A DNA stretch of 64,000 nucleotides, from NCBI GenBank assembly GCA_021821045.1, contig JAKACW010000003.1:1-64000 (forward strand), written 5' to 3'. This document shows, one piece after another, positions 1 through 8,961 of this stretch. Position 1 is the first letter of the stretch. Each line of letters opens with the position of its first letter. Both the position numbers and the translations under genes were made by a program. The notes under the pieces were generated by a model. That model was not told the DNA's origin and made no database searches. It worked only from the letters and a program-made list of their open reading frames with translations. The stretch comes from Pseudomonadota bacterium (GTDB taxonomy: Bacteria > Pseudomonadota > Gammaproteobacteria > JAADHS01).

Positions 1-707
1 AGCGTATGTGACAGCGGCAGAAAAGAGAGAAACACGTCGTCCGGGTAGCTGGGGATGCTGTGCATTGAACTGTGGGCGTCCCACAAAATGTTGTTGTGGC
101 TAAGCATCACCCCCTTGGGTTTGCCGGTCGTTCCCGAAGTGTAGACAATCGTCGCCAGATCATCGCGTTTGCAAACATCGCTGCGCAATGTCTCGCCCAG
201 AGGCGGCAGCCATTCCACGAGCGCGCGCACGTTGAGACTGCTTTCGTCGCCGACGTCGTCAACGGAGATCACGCGGGCCAGCTTATTGAGCGTCGGGCGA
301 ATGGATTGCAGGGACCGCCATTGCTCCCGCCCCTGCAGCAGCAGGGCCTTCACATTGGCGTGTTCCAGAATATAGGCGACATTCTCGGCGCGATCATTCA
401 CATACAGCGGAATGACCACCAAGCCCATACCCAATGCCGCCTGCTCGAACGCCACCCACTCGCGGCCGTTGGGCAGCATGATCGCCACATGGTCGCCGCG
501 TTTGAAGCCGTCGTCGATCAATCCGGCCTGCCAGCAGGCGATGTAACGGGCCATGTCGGACCATGTCAGCTCGCACCATTGCGCCGACGGACTATCGAAA
601 TAGCGATACGCGACTTTGTCGGGCGACCTTTCGGTTCGCTCAAGGAAAAGCCCCGGCAGCGTGCGCGCCCGTTCAATGCTGATGATGTCGGTTGGTCGGT
701 CTTTCAC
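1..707 (-). CDS. Long-chain acyl-CoA synthetase (AMP-forming), 3' part outside window
   Basis: Activates fatty acids to acyl-CoA using ATP, feeding the beta-oxidation genes upstream of it. The complementary strand reads continuously from GTG at 707 to the window edge. It contains the adenylate-forming signature YTSGTTGKPKGVMLSHN (about 190 residues in) followed by FLPLSH, which is typical of the COG1022 long-chain acyl-CoA synthetases. An in-frame TGA at 711-713 bounds the frame upstream, and AGGGTGA lies a few bases before the GTG, which decides the start. The gene follows fadJ by 18 bp and is probably the last or a late gene of the same operon. The C-terminal half is not in the window, so the substrate chain length is inferred from family and context only. 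Confidence 0.9.
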   Translation of the reverse strand, partial: MKDRPTDIISIERARTLPGLFLERTERSPDKVAYRYFDSPSAQWCELTWSDMARYIACWQAGLIDDGFKRGDHVAIMLPNGREWVAFEQAALGMGLVVIPLYVNDRAENVAYILEHANVKALLLQGREQWRSLQSIRPTLNKLARVISVDDVGDESSLNVRALVEWLPPLGETLRSDVCKRDDLATIVYTSGTTGKPKGVMLSHNNILWDAHSSMHSIPSYPDDVFLSFLPLSHT

Positions 708-725
708 CGGTCACCCTGAATGCGA

Positions 726-2762
726 TTATAACGACGCCCAGCCTTCGTCCTCACGAAAACGCTGACCGTAACGCGCTTCAAGTTGCATGAGTCTTGAGCG
801 CATCGCGGCTACTCCTTGCGCACGGATGTAATTGATCGGCCCGCCGCGAAACGGCGCAAACCCCGTTCCAAAAATCACGCCGCCGTCCAACAGGTCGGCA
901 TCCTCGACAATGCCCTCGCGCAAGCAGGCCACGCATTCGTTGAACATGCGGAACATGAGGCGGTCGGTCAGGTCCGCGGGCGGCGCGTAACCCGCGTCGG
1001 GTTTGCTTCGCTCCGGTTTGCCGTCCTTGTAGTTGTAAAAGCCGCGACCGCTCTTGACGCCGAGATTGCCGGTGCTGACAAGTTGCTCGAGCCGCTTTGG
1101 CACTTCACCGCCCAGCGACTTGGATAAAATGTCCGCCACCGACTTGCAGATGTCCAATCCCACCGTGTCCGCCAAATGGATCGGACCCATGGGCATGCCG
1201 AACTTCAGGGCCGCGTCGTCAATCACCGAAGCGGGAACCCCTTCGGTCTCGAGAATGACGGCTTCCATCAGGTAGGGCATCAAAACCCGATTAACTAAAA
1301 ACCCCGGCGCGCTCTTCACGGGTACCGGCAAACGGGATATGTGCTTGGCGAATGCCGCGGCACGCTGGGCGACCTCGGCGTCCGTATCGGGACCGGACAC
1401 GATTTCCACCAATTGCATCTTGGACACCGGATTGAAGAAATGCAGACCGACCAAACGTGACGGCGTCTTCAATGCTTTGCCCAAGACTTGCAGCGGGATA
1501 CTCGAGGTGTTGGTGGCGATGAGCGCGTCCGCCTTAGCCTTGGGCTCGATTTCTCGAAACAGCTTATGCTTGGCCTCGACGTCTTCGAAAATGGCCTCGA
1601 TAATGACGTCCGCGCGCCCCACACCGTGGCCGGGAATATCCGGTATCAGCCGATCAAGAGCCGCGGTAACCGCGCGAGGTTCTTTTAGAATCTTGTGATA
1701 CAAACCAGCGGCGCGCTTAATAACCTTGGCGATGTTTTCGTGTCGCCGGTCCTGCAAGGTTACGGTCAAGCCCTGCATGGCGCACCATGCGGCGATATCG
1801 CCGCCCATGACGCCGGCACCGACGACGTGAACGCGTGTCGGAGCGTAGCCTTTCTTGCGGCCCAGCCCTTTGATGCGCTCCTGGAGAAAAAACAGCTTGA
1901 TCAGATTGCGCGCCGTGTCATTCAAGACCATCCGCGCCAACGACCGCGCCTCTTCGGCCAGCAGCGCTTTCGGGTCGCCGCCATAGCGATCCCACATGTC
2001 GATCACGGCATAAGGCGCCGGATAGTGTTCTTGCGGCGCCTTCTGAGCGGTCTGTCGCCGCAGATAGGCGGCCAGCAGCGGTCTGACGAGGCCATGATTG
2101 GTCCACGCTTTCCAACCGGTGGCCTTCGCGCGCGGCGGCGGTTTGAGGATGGTTTGACGCGCGGCGAACGTCATCTGGCGCGACGGAACGGCATAATTGA
2201 CCAAACCCATCTTTTTGGCTGCCCGAGCGCTGACGGAACGTCCCGTCAAAATCATGTCCATAGCGGCGGGCGCGCCGATCAGCGGCGGCAAGCGCACGGT
2301 GCCGCCGAAACCGGGATGAAGACCGAGTTTGACCTCGGGCAACCCAAGCTTGGTGGATGGATCATCGTCGGCGATGCGGTAGTGACAGGCCAACGCCAGT
2401 TCCATGCCCCCGCCAAGACAGAAGCCATGAATGGCGGCGACCACCGGAAACGGCAACGCTTCGATGCGATCGAACACCCGCTGGCCGCGCTCGATGAGTC
2501 CGCGCGCCTCGTGCTCATCCTTCAGCGGCACGAACTCCTTGACGTCGGCGCCGGCGATGAAGCCGTTCTCCTTGGCGGACAAGATCACCAGTCCACGGGG
2601 CGAATGGCCTTGAATTTGATCGAGAGCGGCATTGAGTTCGTCCAACACGACCGACGACAGCACGTTGGTGCTCGCGTCGCCATTGTCGGCATACAGCCAG
2701 ACAATGTTGTCGCCGTCTTTTTCCCAGCGCCAGTGACGCATTGTTTTGGCTTGCTCGTCCAT
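726..2762 (-). CDS. fadJ: Fatty oxidation complex alpha subunit (enoyl-CoA hydratase / 3-hydroxyacyl-CoA dehydrogenase)
   Basis: Bifunctional enzyme of 678 residues for the hydration and oxidation steps of beta-oxidation. The N-terminal crotonase half shows FIAGADVKEF (oxyanion-hole region) and the two expected glutamates in GFCLGGGMELALACHYR and LGLPEVKLG. The C-terminal half opens with the NAD-binding VVGAGVMGG near residue 310, and HFFNPVSKMQLVEIV carries the dehydrogenase His. The ATG at 2762 was chosen over an upstream frame extension because GAAAGGA precedes it; the extension would run into the end of fadI. It lies 14 bp downstream of fadI. A separate thiolase beside it favours the FadI/FadJ arrangement, though FadB-type assignment cannot be excluded. 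Confidence 0.93.
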   Translation of the reverse strand: MDEQAKTMRHWRWEKDGDNIVWLYADNGDASTNVLSSVVLDELNAALDQIQGHSPRGLVILSAKENGFIAGADVKEFVPLKDEHEARGLIERGQRVFDRIEALPFPVVAAIHGFCLGGGMELALACHYRIADDDPSTKLGLPEVKLGLHPGFGGTVRLPPLIGAPAAMDMILTGRSVSARAAKKMGLVNYAVPSRQMTFAARQTILKPPPRAKATGWKAWTNHGLVRPLLAAYLRRQTAQKAPQEHYPAPYAVIDMWDRYGGDPKALLAEEARSLARMVLNDTARNLIKLFFLQERIKGLGRKKGYAPTRVHVVGAGVMGGDIAAWCAMQGLTVTLQDRRHENIAKVIKRAAGLYHKILKEPRAVTAALDRLIPDIPGHGVGRADVIIEAIFEDVEAKHKLFREIEPKAKADALIATNTSSIPLQVLGKALKTPSRLVGLHFFNPVSKMQLVEIVSGPDTDAEVAQRAAAFAKHISRLPVPVKSAPGFLVNRVLMPYLMEAVILETEGVPASVIDDAALKFGMPMGPIHLADTVGLDICKSVADILSKSLGGEVPKRLEQLVSTGNLGVKSGRGFYNYKDGKPERSKPDAGYAPPADLTDRLMFRMFNECVACLREGIVEDADLLDGGVIFGTGFAPFRGGPINYIRAQGVAAMRSRLMQLEARYGQRFREDEGWASL

Positions 2763-2776
2763 GATTATTCCTTTCG

Positions 2777-4087
2777 TCAGTCGCGCGCGACCAGCATGGC
2801 GCCGCCTTGTCCGCCGCCGATGCACAGACTCGCCATGCCACGGTGCGTATTAGTGCGTTCCAGTGTTTTCAAGACGTGCAACACGATGCGCGCGCCACTT
2901 GCACCCACCGGATGACCCAAGCTGACACCGCCGCCATCCACATTGAGACGCGTCATGTCGATCTCGCCGATGGCGCCTGGCGAATCAAGTTCGTTCTTGC
3001 AGTAATCCGCATCCTTCCACGCTTCGACGCAGGCCAGCACCTGGACGGCGAAGGCCTCATTGATCTCCCAGTAGTCGACGTTTCCCGGTTTGAGGTCGTG
3101 CCGCTGCAGCAGGGGCGCCATGGCGTGGGCCGGACCGAGACCCATTTGCGCCGGCTCGAGACCAGCCCACTGACAATCCACCAATCGACCCAGCACCGGC
3201 AATTGATGTTTCTTCACCGCGTCTTCGCTGGCGAGAATGAGCATGGCCGCGCCGTCGGTAACCTGGGCGCTGTTGCCGGCGGTGACAGTGCCGAAAGGTC
3301 GGTCGAACACCGGGGCCAGCTTCGCGAGCTTTTCCACGCTGGAATCGCGACGCAAACCGTCGTCTTCGGCGTAAACATTGCCGTGAGTGTCATAAAGCGC
3401 TTCGATCTCCGACAGCCAACCGTTATCCAACGCGTTGGCTAGATTGTGATGGCTGCGAACGGCGAACTCGTCCATTTGTGTGCGACTGATCTTGAAGCGG
3501 TAGGCGAGATTCTCCGCCGTTTGCCCCATGGACAGGCCGACGACGGGATCGGTCAGTCCGCGCAGCAAACCGATGACCGGTTGCAGATAGCTGAGCTTGA
3601 GCTTGGCGACGGCACCGGCCTTGGCGCCGAAGCTCTTCGCCTTGTTGAAATCGGCCAGCCAGCCGACCATGGGCAAGGTCAACAACACCGGCGCATGGCT
3701 CATGGATTCCACGCCGCCGGCGAGCACCAAATCCGATCGGCCGGTGGCAATGTTCTGCATCGCGTTATCCAACGCTTGCATGCCCGATGCGCAATTGCGC
3801 TGCACCGTCCAGGCCGGAACACGCTTGCCGCAGCCCAGGCGCAACGCGACAACCCGCGCAATGTTGGCTTCGTCCGGGCCGGGCATAACGCAGCCCAGGA
3901 TCACTTCGTCAAACGCATCCGGCTCGAAGGGTTGGCGCGCCACGAGCGGTCGGGCCGCGCCCACCGCCAGGTTCGCCGCGCTGAACGGCCCCGGCTTGCC
4001 TTTGGCTTTTAGAAAAGGCGAGCGCGCGCCGTCCACCACGTACACGGCTCGCATATCGTTTGACTTCGATTTCTTCGCTTGCGCCAT
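2777..4087 (-). CDS. fadI: Acetyl-CoA C-acyltransferase (3-ketoacyl-CoA thiolase)
   Basis: Thiolytic cleavage of 3-ketoacyl-CoA to acetyl-CoA and a shortened acyl-CoA; partner of the FadJ-like subunit encoded next. At 436 residues it matches the FadI length. The nucleophilic Cys is in QRNCASGMQALDNA near residue 98, the general-base His in the GGGVSLGHPVGASGAR stretch, and the second Cys in SLCIGGGQGGAM near the C-terminus. AAAGGA sits upstream of the ATG. The gene follows fadE with a 70-bp gap in which I see no convincing terminator, so cotranscription is likely. Confidence 0.94.
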   Translation of the reverse strand: MAQAKKSKSNDMRAVYVVDGARSPFLKAKGKPGPFSAANLAVGAARPLVARQPFEPDAFDEVILGCVMPGPDEANIARVVALRLGCGKRVPAWTVQRNCASGMQALDNAMQNIATGRSDLVLAGGVESMSHAPVLLTLPMVGWLADFNKAKSFGAKAGAVAKLKLSYLQPVIGLLRGLTDPVVGLSMGQTAENLAYRFKISRTQMDEFAVRSHHNLANALDNGWLSEIEALYDTHGNVYAEDDGLRRDSSVEKLAKLAPVFDRPFGTVTAGNSAQVTDGAAMLILASEDAVKKHQLPVLGRLVDCQWAGLEPAQMGLGPAHAMAPLLQRHDLKPGNVDYWEINEAFAVQVLACVEAWKDADYCKNELDSPGAIGEIDMTRLNVDGGGVSLGHPVGASGARIVLHVLKTLERTNTHRGMASLCIGGGQGGAMLVARD

Positions 4088-4157
4088 AGTTGATCCTTTC
4101 TAGGCCCAATGTGTGATGCCGCCGGCAGCGGCTCCCGCCATGATTCGCGCGGGATCC

Positions 4158-6596
4158 TCAGGCGTTCTTCCAATGATCCTTCGGAAAATGATCGACGGTG
4201 ATCACGGCGCGACGACTCATTTCCGCGAAACGAACCGTCTCGGCCTCGCCCTGCATGATCAGCCCTTCCTTCACGGCCCGACGCAGCACCTCATCGGGGC
4301 TGCCGGGCGGAATGTGTCCGCTGCTGACGGCGTGACGAACGCGCTTTTCGATTTCCTCGGCGGCAATGACTTGTTCCAAGGTCGCATCCAGTCGGCCGAG
4401 CGGCTCTTCGGTAACTTCCGGGAGGTACATGCCGCAGGTCAATCTGTCGCGCGCCGCCGAGGGCGACAACAGGATCTCGGCGGCCTGGCGGCCCACGTCG
4501 TCCGCCGGCGGTTTGAAGTGCGCGCCGAACGGAAAAACGATCGCTCGCAGCACCCAGCCCACGGGTCGAATCGGGAAATTGCGGAAAAACGCCAGCAACG
4601 CCTCTTGAAGTCGATGCAGACCGTCATCGCAACTCCACGTCAGCAGGGGAATGTCATCCCGCGAACTGCCTTGATCCGCAAACCGCTTTATCGCCGCGGA
4701 CACCAAATAGAGCTGACTGAGCACGTCGGCAAGACGGCCCGAAAGTTTTTCACGACGCTTGAGCGAACCGCCCAGCGTCAGCATCGCCACATCTGAAACG
4801 AATGCAAACGCCGCGCTCATGCGCGTCACCTGCCGGATGTAGTACTTCGCCGCGCCCTTTTCCACCGAGTGCGCAAGGCGACCGCCGGTGATGGCCAAGA
4901 ACAAGGTGCGGGCGAAATTGCTGATCAGGAAACCGATGTGGCCGAAAAAGGCCTTGTCGAACTCGCGCGCGCCGCGTTCGCGATCGTCGTCGACGGCCGC
5001 GCGCATTTCGCGCAGCACATAGGGATGGCAACGCACGGCGCCCTGACCGTAAATAATCAACGTGCGAGTCAGAATGTTCGCGCCTTCGACAGTGATGCTG
5101 ATGGGAATGGATTGGTACGGTCGCGCCAACAGGTTGCGCGGCCCCATGCAGATGCCCGTACCGCCTTGCACATCCATGGCGTCATTGACGGCTTGCCGCA
5201 TCCGCTCGGTGAGATTGAATTTGACGATCGCCGACGCCACCGCCGGCTCCAATCCCTGATCGACCGCACTGACGGTCATGACGCGGGCCGCATCCATCAT
5301 GTAAGTGTTGCCGGCCATGCGAGCCAGCGCTTCCTCGACGCCTTCGAAACGACCGATGGGGGTTTTAAACTGCTTGCGAATGCGGGCATAGGCCCCGGTT
5401 GCCCGGCAGACCATTTTGCCGGCGCCGGTGCTCAATGAGGGCAGCGAAATCGAACGGCCCGCCGCCAGACACTCCATCAGCATGCGCCAGCCCTGCCCGA
5501 CCCGCTCGGCGCCGCCGATGACCCAATCCATGGGAATGAACACGTCCTTGCCCCAGTTGGGGCCGTTCATAAAGACCATGTTCAGCGGATAGTGCCGGCT
5601 GCCGATTTCGACGCCGGGTGTGTCGGTCGGAATCAGCGCCAGCGTAATACCCACTTCTTCCTTGGCGCTGAGCAGATGATTTGGATCGTACAATTTGAAC
5701 GCCAGGCCCAGAACCGTGGCGACGGGACCGAGGGTGATGTACCGCTTTTCCCAGTTGAGCTTGATGCCCAACGTCTCCCTGCCATTGTAGATCTCCTTGC
5801 ACACCACGCCGCGATCGGGAATGGAACTGGCATCGCTGCCGGCGTCCGGGCCGGTCAACCCGAAACACGGCACATCCTGCCCCTTGGCCAGACGAGGTAA
5901 ATAGTGATTCTTTTGCTGCGGGGTGCCGTAGCGAAGCAGCAGTTCGGCCGGACCGAGGGAATTGGGCACCATCACCGTTACTGCGGCAGTGATGCTGCGC
6001 CCGGCGATTTTCATCACCACGGCGGAATGGGCCATGGCCGTGAACCCCAAACCACCGAACTCCTTCGGGATGATCATGCCGAAGAAGCCCTTGTCCTTGA
6101 TGAACTGCCAGACGTGCGGCGGCATGTCGTGCAGCTCGTCGGTAATCTTGAAGTCATCCAGCATGTCGCAGAGTTCTTGGACCGGTCCGTCCAGAAATGC
6201 CTGCTCATCCGCCCGCAAGGGCTGGGGCACGCTATCAAACAATTTTCGCCACTTCGGCCAACCCGAGAACAGTTCGCCTTCCCACGCCACGCCGCCGGCT
6301 TCGAGGGCCTCGCGTTCGGTCTGCGACATGCGCGGCAGGGCGCGACGAAAAAGCGGAAGTATTCGGTCAGTGATCAGCAGACGCCGCAGGAGCGGCACAT
6401 TAAGGGGAATAAACACGGCGCCAAAGGCCAGCCACCACAGCACGATCCAGGCGGGGCCGTGGCCACCGTAGACCGTCTCAAAAAGAAGTGGAATGCTGGT
6501 GATGACCGTCCAGACCCACAACGGTTGGCGAAAGTAGGCGAGCGTCCAAGCAACAGCGACACCCGCGGCAATCCATGCGGCAAGTGATACATCCAC
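4158..6596 (-). CDS. fadE: Acyl-CoA dehydrogenase, FadE type
   Basis: Flavin-dependent first step of beta-oxidation. The length of 812 residues is close to the E. coli FadE length and far above that of ordinary acyl-CoA dehydrogenases (about 380). The first 85 residues carry two or three hydrophobic segments (AAWIAAGVAVAW, WVWTVITSIPLLF, IVLWWLAFGAVFIPL), so it should be anchored at the inner membrane. The catalytic core includes GLTGPDAGSDASS and MDVQGGTGICMG. The C-terminal 280 residues correspond to the extra FadE domain (DUF1974). The start is GTG at 6596, with AAGGA nine bases upstream and lying inside the end of the preceding small gene, whose stop is 1 bp away; the two are almost certainly translated as a unit. 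Confidence 0.94.
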   Translation of the reverse strand: MDVSLAAWIAAGVAVAWTLAYFRQPLWVWTVITSIPLLFETVYGGHGPAWIVLWWLAFGAVFIPLNVPLLRRLLITDRILPLFRRALPRMSQTEREALEAGGVAWEGELFSGWPKWRKLFDSVPQPLRADEQAFLDGPVQELCDMLDDFKITDELHDMPPHVWQFIKDKGFFGMIIPKEFGGLGFTAMAHSAVVMKIAGRSITAAVTVMVPNSLGPAELLLRYGTPQQKNHYLPRLAKGQDVPCFGLTGPDAGSDASSIPDRGVVCKEIYNGRETLGIKLNWEKRYITLGPVATVLGLAFKLYDPNHLLSAKEEVGITLALIPTDTPGVEIGSRHYPLNMVFMNGPNWGKDVFIPMDWVIGGAERVGQGWRMLMECLAAGRSISLPSLSTGAGKMVCRATGAYARIRKQFKTPIGRFEGVEEALARMAGNTYMMDAARVMTVSAVDQGLEPAVASAIVKFNLTERMRQAVNDAMDVQGGTGICMGPRNLLARPYQSIPISITVEGANILTRTLIIYGQGAVRCHPYVLREMRAAVDDDRERGAREFDKAFFGHIGFLISNFARTLFLAITGGRLAHSVEKGAAKYYIRQVTRMSAAFAFVSDVAMLTLGGSLKRREKLSGRLADVLSQLYLVSAAIKRFADQGSSRDDIPLLTWSCDDGLHRLQEALLAFFRNFPIRPVGWVLRAIVFPFGAHFKPPADDVGRQAAEILLSPSAARDRLTCGMYLPEVTEEPLGRLDATLEQVIAAEEIEKRVRHAVSSGHIPPGSPDEVLRRAVKEGLIMQGEAETVRFAEMSRRAVITVDHFPKDHWKNA

Positions 6597-6597
6597 G

Positions 6598-6834
6598 TCA
6601 GCGTTTCCTTCGCTTTCGATGTTCTACTTCAACCCGCACCGGCGCCAAGCGATCCTCGCGGCGGTCATTCCGGCGGGAAACGTTACTATAATGGCTTAAC
6701 CACCACGGCCACGCCACTACCAGCAGCAACACGGACTTCCAGTCCGCATCCTTGGGAAGATCGTGGAGGTGGACCAGCAACGCCATGCCGCCCGCGATCA
6801 ACCACACCCACAGCAACGTATCAAGTTCGATCAT
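6598..6834 (-). CDS. Small membrane protein upstream of fadE
   Basis: Unrecognised protein of 78 residues. It has two hydrophobic stretches (LLWVWLIAGGMALLVHL and SVLLLVVAWPWWL) separated by an acidic/polar turn, and a very basic, arginine-rich tail, so a two-pass inner-membrane protein with a cytoplasmic C-terminus is expected. GGAG is nine bases before ATG 6834; a GTG at 6840 is an alternative start with poorer spacing. Its stop lies 1 bp before the FadE start, which argues for translational coupling and for a real gene. A role in placing FadE at the membrane is only a guess from context. Confidence 0.7.
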   Translation of the reverse strand: MIELDTLLWVWLIAGGMALLVHLHDLPKDADWKSVLLLVVAWPWWLSHYSNVSRRNDRREDRLAPVRVEVEHRKRRKR

Positions 6835-6867
6835 AGCCACTCACTCCGTCATTTGTCGTTTAGCGTT

Positions 6868-7761
6868 TCAGGTTGCCGTTCGAATCGCCGGTGCAACGCG
6901 CGGCGGTTCTTCCTGCGTCTTCCCGGCCGGACCAGGGGTCGCTAGCGGAATGAAGCAGTCATTGGCGTCGTTGCAGATGACGCCGTTTTGGTCCCAGGGC
7001 AGTTGACGGTAGATGGCCAGATCGTCAAATCCGAGGAAGGGGTACTTGATAATGTCGAAATAGGGCGAGTAGTCGAAATCGCGGGGGGTATAAAACCGCG
7101 TATTTCGTTTGTACAGGTGCAGGCGTCCGTCGTTTTCGCGGTGAATGACGGGCAAAATCGGAAAATGAACCGCGGTGAACGCAGCCGCGATCATGGACGA
7201 ACACACGGTCCGCGCGGCAATGCCCGCATTGTGCTCGAACAGGGTCGATTGCCAGCGCCGCGGCACCAATGCGTAGGGAAACATGAAGCGCGCCAAATCC
7301 AACAGGTGGCGCACGTCGTAGTCGGCGCCTAGATGTTTTACGCCGAACGAAACGACTTGCTGAGCATCTTGCAGTGAAAGTCCCTTGGGCCGGCAGATGC
7401 GCAAGTGTTCGCCGCGATATTTGCTGAGCGGGCTGATGACCGTACCCTCGCCCAGCACCGCCTCCACCACCAGCTGATCCCGCTCGTCGCCCCGATAGTG
7501 GCGCGCGATCAGGCTGCGCATCTCCGGATCGGCCACGTCGTGCAGCCGGCCGATATACAGGGCGGCGTGAGTCCAGGCGCTCTGGGTGATGTTCTTGATG
7601 ACGTTGCTGACGCGAGACCGGCCTTCAACCAGCAGTACATCGCAAGGGCGGATTTCGAAGCACAGTCGACTGAAATCCGACAGTGGCAGCTCGTTGACCG
7701 GCTCCTCATGGGTCAACCAGCCGGTCACTTTCTCTGCCATCCACGCCGCTGCGCGTTTCAT
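6868..7761 (-). CDS. YiiX-like permuted NlpC/P60 (papain-fold) cysteine hydrolase
   Basis: Protein of 297 residues. It resembles the YiiX/YebB family: an early His in SAWTHAALYIG (near residue 65) and a later Cys in AARTVCSSMIAAAF (near residue 185), the order expected for a circularly permuted NlpC/P60 fold in which His precedes Cys. No signal peptide is visible. GGAGG is five bases before ATG 7761. Known members of this permuted group act on amides or lipids, and the exact substrate is not established here. It is the first gene of the minus-strand run leading into fadE-fadI-fadJ, which suggests a lipid- or acyl-related substrate. That link is inference. Confidence 0.8.
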   Translation of the reverse strand: MKRAAAWMAEKVTGWLTHEEPVNELPLSDFSRLCFEIRPCDVLLVEGRSRVSNVIKNITQSAWTHAALYIGRLHDVADPEMRSLIARHYRGDERDQLVVEAVLGEGTVISPLSKYRGEHLRICRPKGLSLQDAQQVVSFGVKHLGADYDVRHLLDLARFMFPYALVPRRWQSTLFEHNAGIAARTVCSSMIAAAFTAVHFPILPVIHRENDGRLHLYKRNTRFYTPRDFDYSPYFDIIKYPFLGFDDLAIYRQLPWDQNGVICNDANDCFIPLATPGPAGKTQEEPPRVAPAIRTAT

Positions 7762-8024
7762 AATGCCTCCAGGCGGGGCTCGGCGATCCGACCTTGATCT
7801 GCAAGCAAAACTAGCCCTTTTCCGACCCTACCTTTTTATCGGCACGGCGTCTGTCGAACTGAAGGCGATATCTCCTTAGTCCCATGAAATTCAAACATTT
7901 ATGACATGGACGGTGGGCTGCGGTTATCCCTTGCCCGGGTTGTCTGTTTAACGGGGTCAAACGGTCAAAAAAAGTTGTTAGAATGGCGTCGCCGAATTGA
8001 AACAGTGCCTGAGAGGGAGGACGT

Positions 8025-8396
8025 ATGGGGATCGAAGACCGTCGCAATCCGCGTATTTTTCTGGCCTCGCCGTGTGATGCCGATTGGGGCCGCATCGAGA
8101 TCAACGGCTGTGAAATTCCGTGCGCCTCCGTCCATGATGTATCCGTCTCCGGCGCGGGAATCGCCGTGCCGCTGGACCTCGAGCCGGGATCATCCATCAC
8201 CATGCGCCTGACTGCTGCCAAGGTGGACATCGCCATCCGCGGCAGCGTTGTTTGGAAGCGCTCCGACCCAATACGACACGGCTTCCCCACCGTGCGCGCC
8301 GGCATTGCCTTCGACGCCGCCGACGAGGAAACTTGTTATTTGTTTTATGGTTTAGTTCGGTCGTCTGCGCCGAGTTTGGATGCGATAGCGGTTTAG
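8025..8396 (+). CDS. PilZ domain protein (c-di-GMP receptor)
   Basis: A stand-alone PilZ domain of 123 residues. The two c-di-GMP binding signatures are present: the arginine motif in EDRRNPRIFL (residues 4-13) and DVSVSGAGI (D/NxSxxG) near residue 38. GGGAGGA lies just before the ATG, an unusually strong ribosome-binding site. It is transcribed away from the fatty-acid operon. The window also encodes a GGDEF diguanylate cyclase at 59235, so both synthesis and sensing of c-di-GMP are represented, though far apart. Confidence 0.9.
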   Translation: MGIEDRRNPRIFLASPCDADWGRIEINGCEIPCASVHDVSVSGAGIAVPLDLEPGSSITMRLTAAKVDIAIRGSVVWKRSDPIRHGFPTVRAGIAFDAADEETCYLFYGLVRSSAPSLDAIAV

Positions 8397-8402
8397 CGGG
8401 GG

Positions 8403-8427
8403 AAAAAAAGCCCGCACAAGGCGGGCT
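8403..8427 (-). terminator. Intrinsic terminator for minus-strand transcripts
   Basis: Perfect 7-bp stem AGCCCGC / GCGGGCT (8409-8415 and 8421-8427) with a 5-nt loop. An A-run at 8403-8409 becomes the U-tract when read on the minus strand, whereas there is no T-run on the plus side. It therefore fits a transcript coming from the small gene at 8477-8701 better than the PilZ gene. Confidence 0.75.
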
Positions 8428-8476
8428 GAACTGTGGGGTCAACAAAGTGAGTCAAGGAGATTGCGTGAGTAAACCT

Positions 8477-8701
8477 TTAATAATCGCGCGTCCGGCGCTT
8501 GCTGCGTGTTCGATCTGAAACACGGATTGGGATCGCTTCCATTTTTGGCTGGTTCGCCCAACGGGCACCCACCGATGCGATCCATAGCGCCGCTAGCGCC
8601 GCGCCGAGCGCTGGCGAAAAAGTCAGCAACATGGAGAAAACGACCGCAGCGATAACCAGCTCGCCACCAAACGTTGATAACTCGAATTCTTTCCTTCCCA
8701 T
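8477..8701 (-). CDS. Small hydrophobic protein, unknown function
   Basis: Unrecognised frame of 74 residues starting MGRKEFELSTFGG. A central hydrophobic part (ELVIAAVVFSMLLTFSPAL followed by GAALAALWIASVG) could form one or two membrane helices, and the tail is basic. AGAAGG lies 3 nt before ATG 8701, a short spacing; an in-frame ATG ten codons upstream has no clear Shine-Dalgarno. Support for a real gene comes from the minus-oriented intrinsic terminator 50 bp beyond its stop. Moderate confidence only. Confidence 0.5.
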   Translation of the reverse strand: MGRKEFELSTFGGELVIAAVVFSMLLTFSPALGAALAALWIASVGARWANQPKMEAIPIRVSDRTRSKRRTRDY

Positions 8702-8961
8702 TTGCCTTCTCGCTTTACTTAAGCTGTTCATTCACTTGGAAACAGTCCGCGCGAAAAAGTTCCGCGCTCAGTGGTGCAGCGGCTGCCGCCAAGGTGGCCT
8801 AAACCCCGATTCCGCGGCCTGTGACGCGCGTCACATTTTCCGTCCCGCACCAGAATAACCCGCCCAAGGCTGTCGATATCAGAATGACGTTTCGCCGCAA
8901 GCGCGAGGCGCGACAACAAACAACGGGCGTACATGGGCTTTCGCTCAGTCGCAGTAACGGT

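Noticed and set aside
72-719. Open frame of 215 codons on the plus strand
   Set aside because: It is the antisense of an acyl-CoA synthetase whose motifs (YTSGTTGKPKG, FLPLSH) read on the minus strand.
1695-2915. Open frame of 406 codons on the plus strand over fadJ and fadI
   Set aside because: High-GC antisense shadow; the opposite strand encodes recognised enzymes throughout.
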